Positions 8,240 to 16,825 of a stretch of DNA of 64,000 nt are shown here, piece after piece. The position numbers were made by a program, and so were the translations under genes. The notes beneath the pieces were generated by a model that saw only the letters and a list, made by a program, of their open reading frames with translations, searched no databases and was not told where the DNA came from. The stretch is from positions 3,456,001 to 3,520,000 of the forward strand of contig NZ_CP139715.1 of the NCBI RefSeq assembly GCF_034377285.1. Direction: 5' to 3'. The stretch comes from Thalassobaculum sp. OXR-137 (GTDB lineage: Bacteria; Pseudomonadota; Alphaproteobacteria; Thalassobaculales; Thalassobaculaceae). The stretch's first letter is position 1; every line of letters begins with the position of its first letter.

Positions 8240-9865
8240 ATGATTCGTCTCGACAATATCGTCAAGCAGAACGGCCATCGGATCCTGTTCGTCGCCGCCT
8301 CGATGGGCCTGCAGAAGGGGGAGAAGGTCGGGCTGGTCGGGCCGAACGGCGCAGGCAAGACCACGCTGTTCCGCATGATCGCCGGCGAGGAGAAGCCGGA
8401 CGACGGTCAGGTGACGGTCGAGACCGGCATGACCATCGGCTATTTCAGCCAGGATGTCGGCGAGATGGCGGGCCAGAGCGCCGTCGCCGCGGTGATGGAC
8501 GGCGTCGGCCCGGTCAGCGCGCTGTCGGCCGAGATGGCCGCGCTGGAGGCCGCGATGGTCGATCCCGACCGGGCCGGCGAAATGGACGCGATCGTCGAGC
8601 GCTATGGCGAGGTGCAGACCCGGTTCCAGGAGCTGGACGGCTATGCGCTGGACGCCCGCGCGCGCGAGGTGCTGGCCGGGCCGAGCTTCAGCCAGGAGCG
8701 CATGGACGGCGATGTCGGCCTGCTCTCGGGCGGTTGGAAGATGCGCGTGGCACTCGCCCGCATCCTGCTCATGCGGCCCGACGGGATGCTGTTGGACGAG
8801 CCGAGCAACCATCTGGACCTGGAGAGCCTGATCTGGCTGGAAGCCTTCCTGAAGGCCTACGACGGCGCACTGCTGATGACCTCGCACGACCGCGCGTTCA
8901 TGAACCGCATCGTCGGCAAGATCGTGGAGATCGACGGCGGCACGCTTACCACCTATTCCGGCAACTACGATTTCTACGACCAGCAGCGCGCGCTGAACGA
9001 GAAGCAGCGCCAGGCGCAGTTCGAGCGCCAGCAGGCGATGCTGGCCAAGGAGATCAAGTTCATCGAGCGCTTCAAGGCGCGGGCCTCGCATGCAGCGCAA
9101 GTGCAGAGCCGGGTGAAGAAGCTGGACAAGATCGAACGGGTGGAACCGCCCCGGCGCCGCCAGTCCGTGCAGTTCGATTTCCGCGTGCCCCCGCGCTCCG
9201 GCGACGACGTGGCCAGCTTCAGGGACGTGCACAAGGGCTATGGCAGCCAGCCGATCTATGCCGGACTGGATTTCCAGGTGCGGCGCAAGGAACGGTGGTG
9301 CGTGCTGGGCGCGAACGGCGCGGGCAAGTCGACGCTGCTGAAGATGGCGGCGGGCGAGATCGCCCCGGACCGGGGCAGCGTGGCGCTCGGCGCCAGCGTT
9401 CGCCTGGGCTATTTCGCGCAGCACTCCATGGACCTGCTGGACGGCGACGACACGATCTTCGAGACGCTGGAGACGGCGTTTCCGCTGGCGGGGCAGGGGG
9501 CGCTGCGCACGCTCGCCGGTTGCTTCGGCTTCTCCGGCGACGATGTCGAGAAGACCTGCCGGGTGCTCTCCGGCGGCGAGAAGGCGCGCCTCGTGATGGC
9601 GATGATGCTGTTCGACCCGCCTAACTTCCTGGTGCTGGACGAGCCGACGAACCACCTGGACATGGCGACCAAGGACATGCTGGTCGCGGCATTGTCGGAA
9701 TTCGAGGGCACCATGCTGTTCGTCAGCCACGATCGCCATTTCCTGGCGGCGCTGTCGAACCGGGTGCTGGAACTGACGCCCGAGGGCGTGCATCAGTTCG
9801 GCGGCGGGTATACGGATTACGTGGCGCGCACGGGGCAGGAGGCGCCGGGGCTCCATCCGGGCTGA
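8240..9865 (+). CDS. ABC-F family ATP-binding protein (duplicated ATPase, no membrane domain)
   Basis: 541 residues from the ATG at 8240. It has two ATPase cassettes: Walker A GPNGAGKTT near residue 36 with signature LSGGWKMRVA and Walker B LLDEPSNHLD, then GANGAGKSTLL, LSGGEKARLV and LVLDEPTNHLD in the second half. A charged linker of about 80 residues (QRQAQFERQQAMLAKE and beyond) separates them, as in ABC-F ribosome-associated factors. There is no transmembrane segment. ABC-F proteins act in the cytoplasm on translating ribosomes. The in-frame upstream extension lacks family similarity, and the alignment starts at MIRLDNIVKQNG, so the later start was chosen. A guaA relic follows its stop in the same frame. 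Confidence 0.9.
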   Translation: MIRLDNIVKQNGHRILFVAASMGLQKGEKVGLVGPNGAGKTTLFRMIAGEEKPDDGQVTVETGMTIGYFSQDVGEMAGQSAVAAVMDGVGPVSALSAEMAALEAAMVDPDRAGEMDAIVERYGEVQTRFQELDGYALDARAREVLAGPSFSQERMDGDVGLLSGGWKMRVALARILLMRPDGMLLDEPSNHLDLESLIWLEAFLKAYDGALLMTSHDRAFMNRIVGKIVEIDGGTLTTYSGNYDFYDQQRALNEKQRQAQFERQQAMLAKEIKFIERFKARASHAAQVQSRVKKLDKIERVEPPRRRQSVQFDFRVPPRSGDDVASFRDVHKGYGSQPIYAGLDFQVRRKERWCVLGANGAGKSTLLKMAAGEIAPDRGSVALGASVRLGYFAQHSMDLLDGDDTIFETLETAFPLAGQGALRTLAGCFGFSGDDVEKTCRVLSGGEKARLVMAMMLFDPPNFLVLDEPTNHLDMATKDMLVAALSEFEGTMLFVSHDRHFLAALSNRVLELTPEGVHQFGGGYTDYVARTGQEAPGLHPG

Positions 9866-10081
9866 GAGGCGTCGAAGCGGACCGAGGCCGGGGCCTTTGC
9901 GGCGCAGGAGCCGCGCGCCGAGGGCATCCGGTACTCGGACGTGATCGAGAGCGTGTCGTTCGCCGGCGGTCCGTCGGTGACCATCAAGTCGCACGACGAC
10001 GCCAGCCGCCACCCGTTCCCGGGGCCGGGCCTAGCGATCCGGGTGCCGGGCGCGATCACCCGCGACAAGCTGGGTGACCTG
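9866..10081 (+). pseudogene. guaA: guaA (GMP synthase) relic with internal deletion
   Basis: Directly after the ABC-F stop and in the same frame, the translation reads [21 protein letters not shown] (9938-10000), then [22 protein letters not shown] up to about 10075. These are two conserved blocks of the C-terminal half of glutamine-hydrolysing GMP synthase, normally separated by roughly 35 residues that are missing here. A weaker FAAQ match lies just upstream (about 9896). No ATP-pyrophosphatase domain, glutaminase domain or dimerisation C-terminus remains, so this cannot be functional. An intact guaA should exist elsewhere. Reading continues to a TAA at 10166 without further similarity. Confidence 0.8.
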
Positions 10082-10138
10082 AGCCCCGCAATCTCTTCCA
10101 AGAATGAGTCAGATTCCTCTCAGTGCGAACGCCATTCC

Positions 10139-10192
10139 TATGACCGCTTTGAGGCGGGGCGCCAGTAAGGGCGAGCGTCCGCTATGGGTCGA
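10139..10192. repeat. Two copies of the CCGCTTTGGGTCG repeat family
   Basis: TATGACCGCTTTGAGGCGG (10139-10157) and GCGTCCGCTATGGGTCGA (10175-10192) are degenerate copies of the window-wide motif. They sit between the guaA relic and the immunity gene, at one edge of the low-GC patch. Confidence 0.55.
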
Positions 10193-10204
10193 ACGACACA
10201 ACCG

Positions 10205-10957
10205 TTATCGAAAATCATGTAAATATTGCGCGTGCGATTTATTTAAATCCTCTAGGTCTAGCGCCCAAAAATAGCACCCTGGAGTTCCGCCTTTACATAT
10301 TGATTCTAATTTATTCGCGAACGCTTTTGTTGCTATAATTACTCCGGGCCAATGTTTTGGTTGAAATATTTGTGTGTCCCGAGGAATTTTTTCATCGAGG
10401 ATGTGTACTGTGCTGACGCCTTGATATAATCTTGGATATGAAATGTATGTATTGTTGCTAGAGTTCGAAAATTCTTCAGATAATATGGGGTCAAGAGTAT
10501 ATTGAGTAATTCCCTCGGAAAATGGTTCTTTCTTGCTTATATCTGGATGAAATCGGCCAAATAGAGATCGGTCTGGGTCTATGCAATCTACTACTGTCGT
10601 TGGGCAAATTGCATAGTAAGTGCTGTGCGTGCGCGTCCCATCGTAGCGAAGAGTGGTCACTTTCTGAATGTCGAGGCTGCAGTTCGCCAGTTCAATGAAG
10701 AAATTCAATATATCTTCAGTCATAATAAAGAACGTACTGTGGATGAAAAAATTCTGTTCAACGTCGCCGCGACGTGCTGGCTCTGGCAGAGTAAATATTA
10801 GGTTTTCAACGAAGTTGGGCAACCTGCTCCGTACGCACACCGGTTTAAGGTGACCAAGCAAAGATGTATCAGGGGCCAAGCCAATCACTCCAGATACGGC
10901 GAGGTTGGGCCCATAGAAAGGTCGTTCCATAAATATAAACTGATGCGGAACATTCAT
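10205..10957 (-). CDS. Imm11 / DUF1629-like immunity protein (orphan)
   Basis: 250 residues, coded in DNA far richer in A and T than its neighbours. The middle block YYAICPTTVVDCIDPDRS resembles the VVDCLDxExS block of the DUF1629/Imm11 family (MXAN_0049 immunity type). The C-terminal block IFQPKHWPGVIIATKAFANK, followed by GCYFWALDL, resembles the family's closing LF-x-GVIVSERL then LKGVxFxPL pattern. The length suits the family. Imm11 proteins neutralise a cognate toxin delivered by contact-dependent or polymorphic toxin systems. No intact toxin gene is adjacent; a 72-codon open remnant lies just upstream on the same strand. An internal ATG at residue 10 is a possible alternative start. The family call is from memory of its pattern. 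Confidence 0.6.
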   Translation of the reverse strand: MNVPHQFIFMERPFYGPNLAVSGVIGLAPDTSLLGHLKPVCVRSRLPNFVENLIFTLPEPARRGDVEQNFFIHSTFFIMTEDILNFFIELANCSLDIQKVTTLRYDGTRTHSTYYAICPTTVVDCIDPDRSLFGRFHPDISKKEPFSEGITQYTLDPILSEEFSNSSNNTYISYPRLYQGVSTVHILDEKIPRDTQIFQPKHWPGVIIATKAFANKLESICKGGTPGCYFWALDLEDLNKSHAQYLHDFR

Positions 10958-11566
10958 CTCGAATCTCTATTATCAGAGTCGTATTATAGCCATGCAATAA
11001 CATCAACGCTGTTCGACGTCTCCTCCTGTATTGCAGAGCGCTACTAGCCATCCCCCTGGGTCGGTCTTCAGGCGATCGCGTCCGAATGGGAAATATCCTG
11101 CTATTCTCATTGGAGAACCAATTGGATGAAGATCACATAGTTCTTCGACGAAACAGCCGTAAGGGTGATCAATGGCATCAGTTGCAATACGGAGAAAGAA
11201 TTTTCGGCGGAGTTTGGGGCACTACTCAACGGAAGCCTAACGTCCGCTATGGGGCCTGCGACTCGTAGATCGCCAATGTCCGCTTTGGGTCGACGCCGGA
11301 CATGAGCAGACTTCCTCGCCAGGCTACCCAGAATCAACCAATTGCGACCTGAGCTTCCAGCGCCCAGCGGGGATGATGACTGACTTTATGGTCATTCGCT
11401 GGGGTCCGCGAAGATCGAACTGGACTGTCTTAGCGTGGCAAGCATTGCTGTGTTCTGACAGGACCAGGGGCCTCCAGCCCGCCTGATCGCTGAAGCTCGG
11501 TGAAACTCCGGGCTTGCGGTGGTGGGAGCGTCGCGATCCGCGTGACGCCTATTTGGAGGACCCAAC
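10958..11566. other. 609-bp gap holding a coding-like remnant and repeat copies
   Basis: No intact gene is supported. On the minus strand an open frame of 72 codons without a clear start (11003-11221) has the composition of real protein, for example FFLRIATDAIDHPYGCFVEE and SPMRIAGYFPFGRD. It ends 46 bp before the Imm11-type start. I do not recognise it; it may be the tail of the lost toxin or another immunity gene. The right half carries two copies of the CCGCTTTGGGTCG repeat (11239-11303). The remainder shows nothing. Confidence 0.5.
11239..11303. repeat. CCGCTTTGGGTCG repeat: one degenerate copy plus the best-preserved palindrome
   Basis: AACGTCCGCTATGGGG (11239-11254) is a degenerate copy. 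At 11275-11303 the fuller unit reads AATGTCCGCTTTGGGTCG and then ACGCCGGACAT, giving an exact 7-bp inverted repeat ATGTCCG (11276-11282) and CGGACAT (11297-11303). The other copies in the window look like eroded versions of this one. Confidence 0.65.
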
Positions 11567-11971
11567 ATGCCCCGCAAGACGAAGAACGCTGTCACCACCC
11601 TCATCGACGCTGTTTCCGATGCCAGCGTTGCGATCGCCGGTGAAATGACGACACCGTCTCCGGCGACCAAAACGCGCAAACGTCGGACGTCGATCCCGAA
11701 GTCCAATAAGCCCTCCGCGCTCGAGCCGTCGGTGAGTGCGGCGTCCATCCGCGCGGCTTCGGAAAAGCCGATTGCCGGTAAGCTGGGGGCGATCGCGACC
11801 GCGGTCTCAACACCTCGGGGCGCCACGATCGGCGAGTTGACCGAGACAACCGGATGGCAGCCTCACACAGTCCGAGCAGCCCTGACCCGTCTCCGGCAGC
11901 GGGGGATCGACGCCAAGCTAACGACGATTGACGACCGTAGGGTTTACCGGGTCGCCGGAGGGGCGGCTTGA
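11567..11971 (+). CDS. DUF3489 domain protein of a recombinase-associated module
   Basis: 134 residues. The N-terminal 75 residues are Lys/Ala/Ser-rich and probably disordered. Residues about 76-130 match the DUF3489 pattern: GKLGAIATAVSTPRGATIGE, then LTETTGWQPHTVRAAL, then a closing RRVYRV. It looks like a small winged-helix DNA-binding domain. In alphaproteobacteria this family is commonly encoded just before DUF2924 and a large serine recombinase in mobile modules, and the same order is visible here. GGAGGA lies 9 bp before the ATG. It is probably the only intact member of the module, with no known independent function. Confidence 0.8.
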   Translation: MPRKTKNAVTTLIDAVSDASVAIAGEMTTPSPATKTRKRRTSIPKSNKPSALEPSVSAASIRAASEKPIAGKLGAIATAVSTPRGATIGELTETTGWQPHTVRAALTRLRQRGIDAKLTTIDDRRVYRVAGGAA

Positions 11972-11973
11972 CG

Positions 11974-12248
11974 ATGAACCGGGATGACCTGAGCGAGCGC
12001 CTTCATGCCCTAACGGGCATGGAGGTCTCCGCGTTGCGAGCAGAGTGGAAACGCCTGTATCGCAACCAACCGCCAGCTCGGCAGATACGTCAGGAGGTGC
12101 GCCCGAACGAAGACCCTTCCTCATCGTGAAGCCCGGCTCGCGCCTTGTTCGCGCTTGGGGTGGTGAGACCCACGATGTCCTGGTGGTCGAGGGCGGATAC
12201 GAGTGGCGAGGGCAGCGGTGGACATCTCTGTCCAAGATCCGGTTCTTA
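11974..12248 (+). pseudogene. DUF2924 gene, internally deleted and frameshifted
   Basis: The ATG at 11974, 2 bp after the DUF3489 stop, opens a frame of only 50 codons with the typical DUF2924 N-terminus (LHALTGMEVSALRAEWKRLY). It stops at 12124-12126. The family C-terminus (KPGSRLVRAWGGETHDVLVV, then YEWRGQRWTSLSKI) continues in a different frame to about 12240. The central part of the usual protein, roughly 50 residues, is missing. The usual ending (SGPRFFGL type) is also lost, because the sequence jumps into recombinase-like coding. Confidence 0.8.
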
Positions 12249-12250
12249 TA

Positions 12251-12514
12251 CGGTTGCTCCAACGGGCCTGTCGGTATCGCGCGATGCTTCTCGATGGCGA
12301 ATTGGAATCGATCCAGGCCATGGCTGACCGATAAGGGGTCAGCCGGCCATACTTCTCTGCTGTCGTTCGGTTTGCGTTCCTCGCGCCTGTGATCGCAGAA
12401 GCGGTCGTTCGGGGAGAGCAGTCTGAGTCCCTAACGTCAAAGCGGCTGCTTCAGTGTGCAGCTCTTCCAAACTCCTGGGCCGAGCAGAAGGTTATGCTCG
12501 GGTTCGTGAGCTAG
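12251..12514 (+). pseudogene. Serine recombinase C-terminal remnant with in-frame stop
   Basis: The frame at 12284-12514 reads MLLDGELESIQAMADR, a TAA at 12332-12334, then GVSRPYFSAVVRFAFLAP. It goes on with IAEAVVRG and LLQCAALPNSWAEQKVMLGF and ends in TAG. This is the conserved C-terminal segment of large serine recombinases that follow DUF2924 genes (GVSRxYVxRVLRLAFLAPDI pattern, closing with LPxxWxEQRxxLGF). The catalytic resolvase domain and zinc ribbon are absent. Upstream the similarity begins abruptly near 12251, right after the DUF2924 remnant, so a deletion fused the two genes. The premature stop confirms decay. Confidence 0.82.
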
Positions 12515-12748
12515 TCGCCGGCCGTCCCTGGACGCTTTGCACGCAGCAGCGATATTTATCTAAAATACAATCGTAACCCCGAAAATGGCGACGAGAGACT
12601 TTTGGGTTCTGGCCGCCTGGAAACCGTCACCTCGACGGTCTCCGACTTACGGTTAAACTTTGCCCGTTACCGTAACTGACGGAAACGAGGGCGCAATTCC
12701 CCGCTCGCCCGAAGACGTTACACAGAGACCGACCTGTCAGAGGAAGAA
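12515..12748. other. Gap between recombinase remnant and tRNA-Gln
   Basis: No gene is supported. Composition is mixed, with an AT-rich run near 12550-12580. This is where an attachment site of the decayed element would be expected, because the tRNA 3' end faces it. I could not find an obvious direct repeat of the tRNA 3' end in the window. Confidence 0.4.
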
Positions 12749-12822
12749 TGGCTGGGGGACCTGGATTCGAACCAGGGTTGACGGAGTCAGAGTCCGTAGT
12801 CCTACCGCTAGACGATCCCCCA
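12749..12822 (-). tRNA. tRNA-Gln (anticodon CTG)
   Basis: Read on the minus strand, a full cloverleaf folds. The acceptor arms are TGGGGGA (12822-12816) and TCCCCCA, with discriminator G and an encoded CCA (12751-12749). The D-arm has AGCGGTAGG, the anticodon stem is ACGGA/TCCGT, and the 7-base loop CTCTGAC gives anticodon CTG, which reads CAG glutamine codons. The T-arm contains GGTTCGAATCC. Its 3' end faces the decayed recombinase module, and tRNA 3' ends are common integration sites. Confidence 0.95.
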
Positions 12823-12978
12823 GCAGGACCGGGATTGCCTCGTGTCCGTGGACCAAGGCGCTCCCTCGCGGTGAGCGGCGCTTCTAACACAGCCCGGGCC
12901 CAGGATGCAAACCCTTGAAGCGCAGATTTTGAAACGCCTCGTCATCCGCCGTTTGCCGCCGGTTTCGCGCCATCCGCA

Positions 12979-12997
12979 GGGCGCCTGATCGGCGCCC
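12979..12997. terminator. GC-rich perfect hairpin upstream of the Ppx/GppA gene
   Basis: GGGCGCC (12979-12985) and GGCGCCC (12991-12997) form a perfect 7-bp stem with a 5-base loop. A second GCCGGC-type hairpin follows at about 13002-13017. No T-run follows. These lie in the 303-bp gap between the tRNA-Gln and the Ppx/GppA gene, which shows nothing else clear. Confidence 0.35.
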
Positions 12998-13125
12998 GAA
13001 TGCCGGCCGTCGCCGGCGGCCTGCCGTAAGGCTGGTGGCGGAGGGGGCGGGCGGCTAGACTGGCGGGGAACAAAGCGCCCGGGGCACACAACACCGGCGC
13101 GACGAACAGGGAAGGACGTCAGGGA

Positions 13126-14430
13126 ATGGAGACCGGTACGCATCGTGCCGGCCGTTCCCGCCCGCGTGATTCGCTGCAGCGGTCGTGGGACGACCGGGCG
13201 ACGGGTGCAGCTTTACGGGACGGGATCGGCGACGGCACCACAGGGCCGGCCACGCGCCGACAGAACGCATGCGCGGACGGCGCCGCCGACGGCATCGGCC
13301 GGGAACGGACCGCAGGCGGGGAAAACGGCGCGTCGCCAGGCTCGGAGACCCGCATCGACGCCGGTCCGGTCGACGGGCTGGCCGACCGACCCGGCAATGC
13401 ACAGGGGCGGAGCGAGGGCGCCGCTTCGGGCTACGCGGGGCGCAGCGGATCGGGGAACGCCCACGGGATCGCCAAGGGAGGCGACATCCTCGCCGCCCTG
13501 GACCTCGGCACCAACAATTGCCGTCTCCTGGTGGCGCGGCCCACCGATCGCGGCGGCTTCCGGGTGATCGACGCGTTCTCGCGGATCGTCCGACTGGGCG
13601 AGGGCGTGGGGGCCTCCGGACAGCTGGCGGACGGGGCCATCGAACGCACGCTGGAGGCGCTGAAGGTGTGCGGCGCGAAGATCCGCCGGCGCCGGGTCAC
13701 CCGGTTCCGGGCGGTCGCCACCGAGGCCTGCCGGCGGGCCCGCAACGGGCCGGAATTCCTGCGCCGGGTGGAGCAGGAGACCGGCATCGCCCTGGAGGTG
13801 ATCTCCACCACGGAGGAGGCCGGCCTCGCGCTGGCCGGCTGCGCGCCGCTGCTCGATCCGCGGGTGCCGGGCTCCCTGGTCTTCGATATCGGCGGCGGCT
13901 CGACGGAACTCGCCTGGTCGCGCGGACGGCTCGGCGTCGAGCCGGCGGCGGTGACCTCGATCCCGATCGGCGTGGTGACCCTGGCGGAGACCTATGGCGG
14001 CGACCGCTACGGGCCCGGCGTCTACGAACGGATGATCGAGGACGTGGCGATCTGGCTGCGCGCCTATGAGCGCGAACATGCCATCGCCGCGGAGGTGGAG
14101 GCGGGCCGGGTCCAGGTGGTCGGCACCTCCGGCACCGTGACGACCCTGGCCGGGGTGCATCTGAACCTGCCGCGCTACGTGCGCGACCGGGTGGACGGGC
14201 TGTTCCTGAATGTGGCAGACACCCTGGCCATCGGCCGGCGGCTGGCGGACCAGAGTTTCGAGGGGCGCGCCGCCCATCCCTGCATCGGCCGCGAGCGTGC
14301 CGATCTGGTGGTGGCCGGATGCGCCATCCTGGAGGCGATCTGCCGCCAATGGCCGGTGACGCGGATGAGGGTTGCCGATCGGGGGGTGCGCGAGGGCATC
14401 CTGTTCGGACTGATCGCGGGGGCGTCCTGA
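13126..14430 (+). CDS. Ppx/GppA family exopolyphosphatase / pppGpp phosphohydrolase
   Basis: 434 residues. The family domain starts near residue 122 with the phosphate-binding motif AALDLGTNNCRLLVARP. It continues with RIVRLGEGV, FRAVATEACRRA and the second phosphate loop FDIGGGSTELAWS near residue 250, then GTSGTVTTLAGVH. The enzyme hydrolyses polyphosphate or the terminal phosphate of pppGpp in the cytoplasm. Residues 1-120 are a Gly/Arg/Asp-rich, probably disordered extension. No ATG lies between 13126 and the domain, and GGAAGG precedes 13126, so the long form was kept. It reads toward rlmE with a 33-bp gap, a common alphaproteobacterial pairing. Confidence 0.88.
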   Translation: METGTHRAGRSRPRDSLQRSWDDRATGAALRDGIGDGTTGPATRRQNACADGAADGIGRERTAGGENGASPGSETRIDAGPVDGLADRPGNAQGRSEGAASGYAGRSGSGNAHGIAKGGDILAALDLGTNNCRLLVARPTDRGGFRVIDAFSRIVRLGEGVGASGQLADGAIERTLEALKVCGAKIRRRRVTRFRAVATEACRRARNGPEFLRRVEQETGIALEVISTTEEAGLALAGCAPLLDPRVPGSLVFDIGGGSTELAWSRGRLGVEPAAVTSIPIGVVTLAETYGGDRYGPGVYERMIEDVAIWLRAYEREHAIAAEVEAGRVQVVGTSGTVTTLAGVHLNLPRYVRDRVDGLFLNVADTLAIGRRLADQSFEGRAAHPCIGRERADLVVAGCAILEAICRQWPVTRMRVADRGVREGILFGLIAGAS

Positions 14431-14463
14431 CCCCCGCAGGCTTGCAGGGAGCGGCGACGGAAC

Positions 14464-15225
14464 ATGGCGAACAAGAGTTCGGGAGGCGGCGACCGCCGGG
14501 GATCCGGCAGCCGTCAGGCCACGGTCAAGCTGCGCACCGCCCGCGGGCGCACGCCGTCGTCCCAGCGCTGGCTGCAGCGCCAGCTGAACGACCCCTATGT
14601 GGCCGAGTCCAAGCGTCTGGGCTACCGGTCGCGCGCCGCGTTCAAGCTGATCGAGATCGACGACCGCTTCAAACTCCTGAAAAAGGGTCAGCGGGTGGTC
14701 GACCTGGGCTGCGCCCCCGGCGGCTGGACCCAGATCGCCGTGCAGCGGGTGGGCGCGCCGCAACGGGGCCAGGTGGTCGGGCTCGACATCCTGCCGCTGG
14801 ACCCGATCGCCGGGGCCGAACTGCTGCTGGCCGATTTCACCGAGGCGTCGGCGCCCGACCTGCTGAAGGCGACGCTGGGCGGTCCGGTGGACGTGGTGCT
14901 GTCCGACATGGCGGCCTCGTCGACCGGCCATAAGAAGACCGACCATATCCGTATCGTCATGCTGGCCGAGCTGGCGCTCGACTTCGCCTTCGAGGTCCTG
15001 GCACCCGACGGGGTGTTCGTCGCCAAGGTGTTCCTGGGCGGCAGCGAGCGCGATCTGCTGAACCCGATGCGCCAGGCGTTCCGGACCGTGCGCCACTTCA
15101 AGCCGCCGTCGAGCCGATCCGAGTCGGCGGAGACCTATGTCATCGCCACCGGCTTCCGCGGCCGGCCGAAGGGCCACGGCGACCCGGATGCGGCACCCGA
15201 CGGAGAGGCCTCCGAGGAGGGTTGA
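14464..15225 (+). CDS. rlmE: 23S rRNA (uridine-2'-O)-methyltransferase RlmE (FtsJ)
   Basis: 253 residues. It methylates the 2'-O of U2552 in 23S rRNA (E. coli numbering) late in 50S assembly. The SAM-binding motif DLGCAPGGWTQ is near residue 79, preceded by the RSRAAFKLIEID block with the first catalytic Lys. SDMAASSTGH carries the catalytic Asp near residue 148, and FVAKVFLGG the later catalytic Lys. The N-terminal 35 residues are basic and the C-terminus is extended and acidic; both features are common in alphaproteobacteria. It starts 33 bp after the Ppx/GppA stop. Confidence 0.95.
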   Translation: MANKSSGGGDRRGSGSRQATVKLRTARGRTPSSQRWLQRQLNDPYVAESKRLGYRSRAAFKLIEIDDRFKLLKKGQRVVDLGCAPGGWTQIAVQRVGAPQRGQVVGLDILPLDPIAGAELLLADFTEASAPDLLKATLGGPVDVVLSDMAASSTGHKKTDHIRIVMLAELALDFAFEVLAPDGVFVAKVFLGGSERDLLNPMRQAFRTVRHFKPPSSRSESAETYVIATGFRGRPKGHGDPDAAPDGEASEEG

Positions 15226-15290
15226 GGCGGCTCCGCGCCCTGCCGGGGAGGCGGGGGGTGCGTCCATTCCGCCCGCCCGGATTATGCCGC

Positions 15291-16807
<1,517 letters not shown>

Positions 16808-16825
16808 GCCGGAAAGCGTAGCGCC

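Noticed and set aside
9866-10081. A specific attachment site at the guaA 3' end
   Set aside because: Known guaA-integrating islands keep the last few bases of the gene; this relic is internal and lacks the C-terminal end, so it is better seen as a deletion remnant.
11086-11268. Plus-strand 60-codon open frame in the low-GC gap
   Set aside because: No ribosome site of note, no family pattern, and it overlaps the better minus-strand remnant and a repeat copy.
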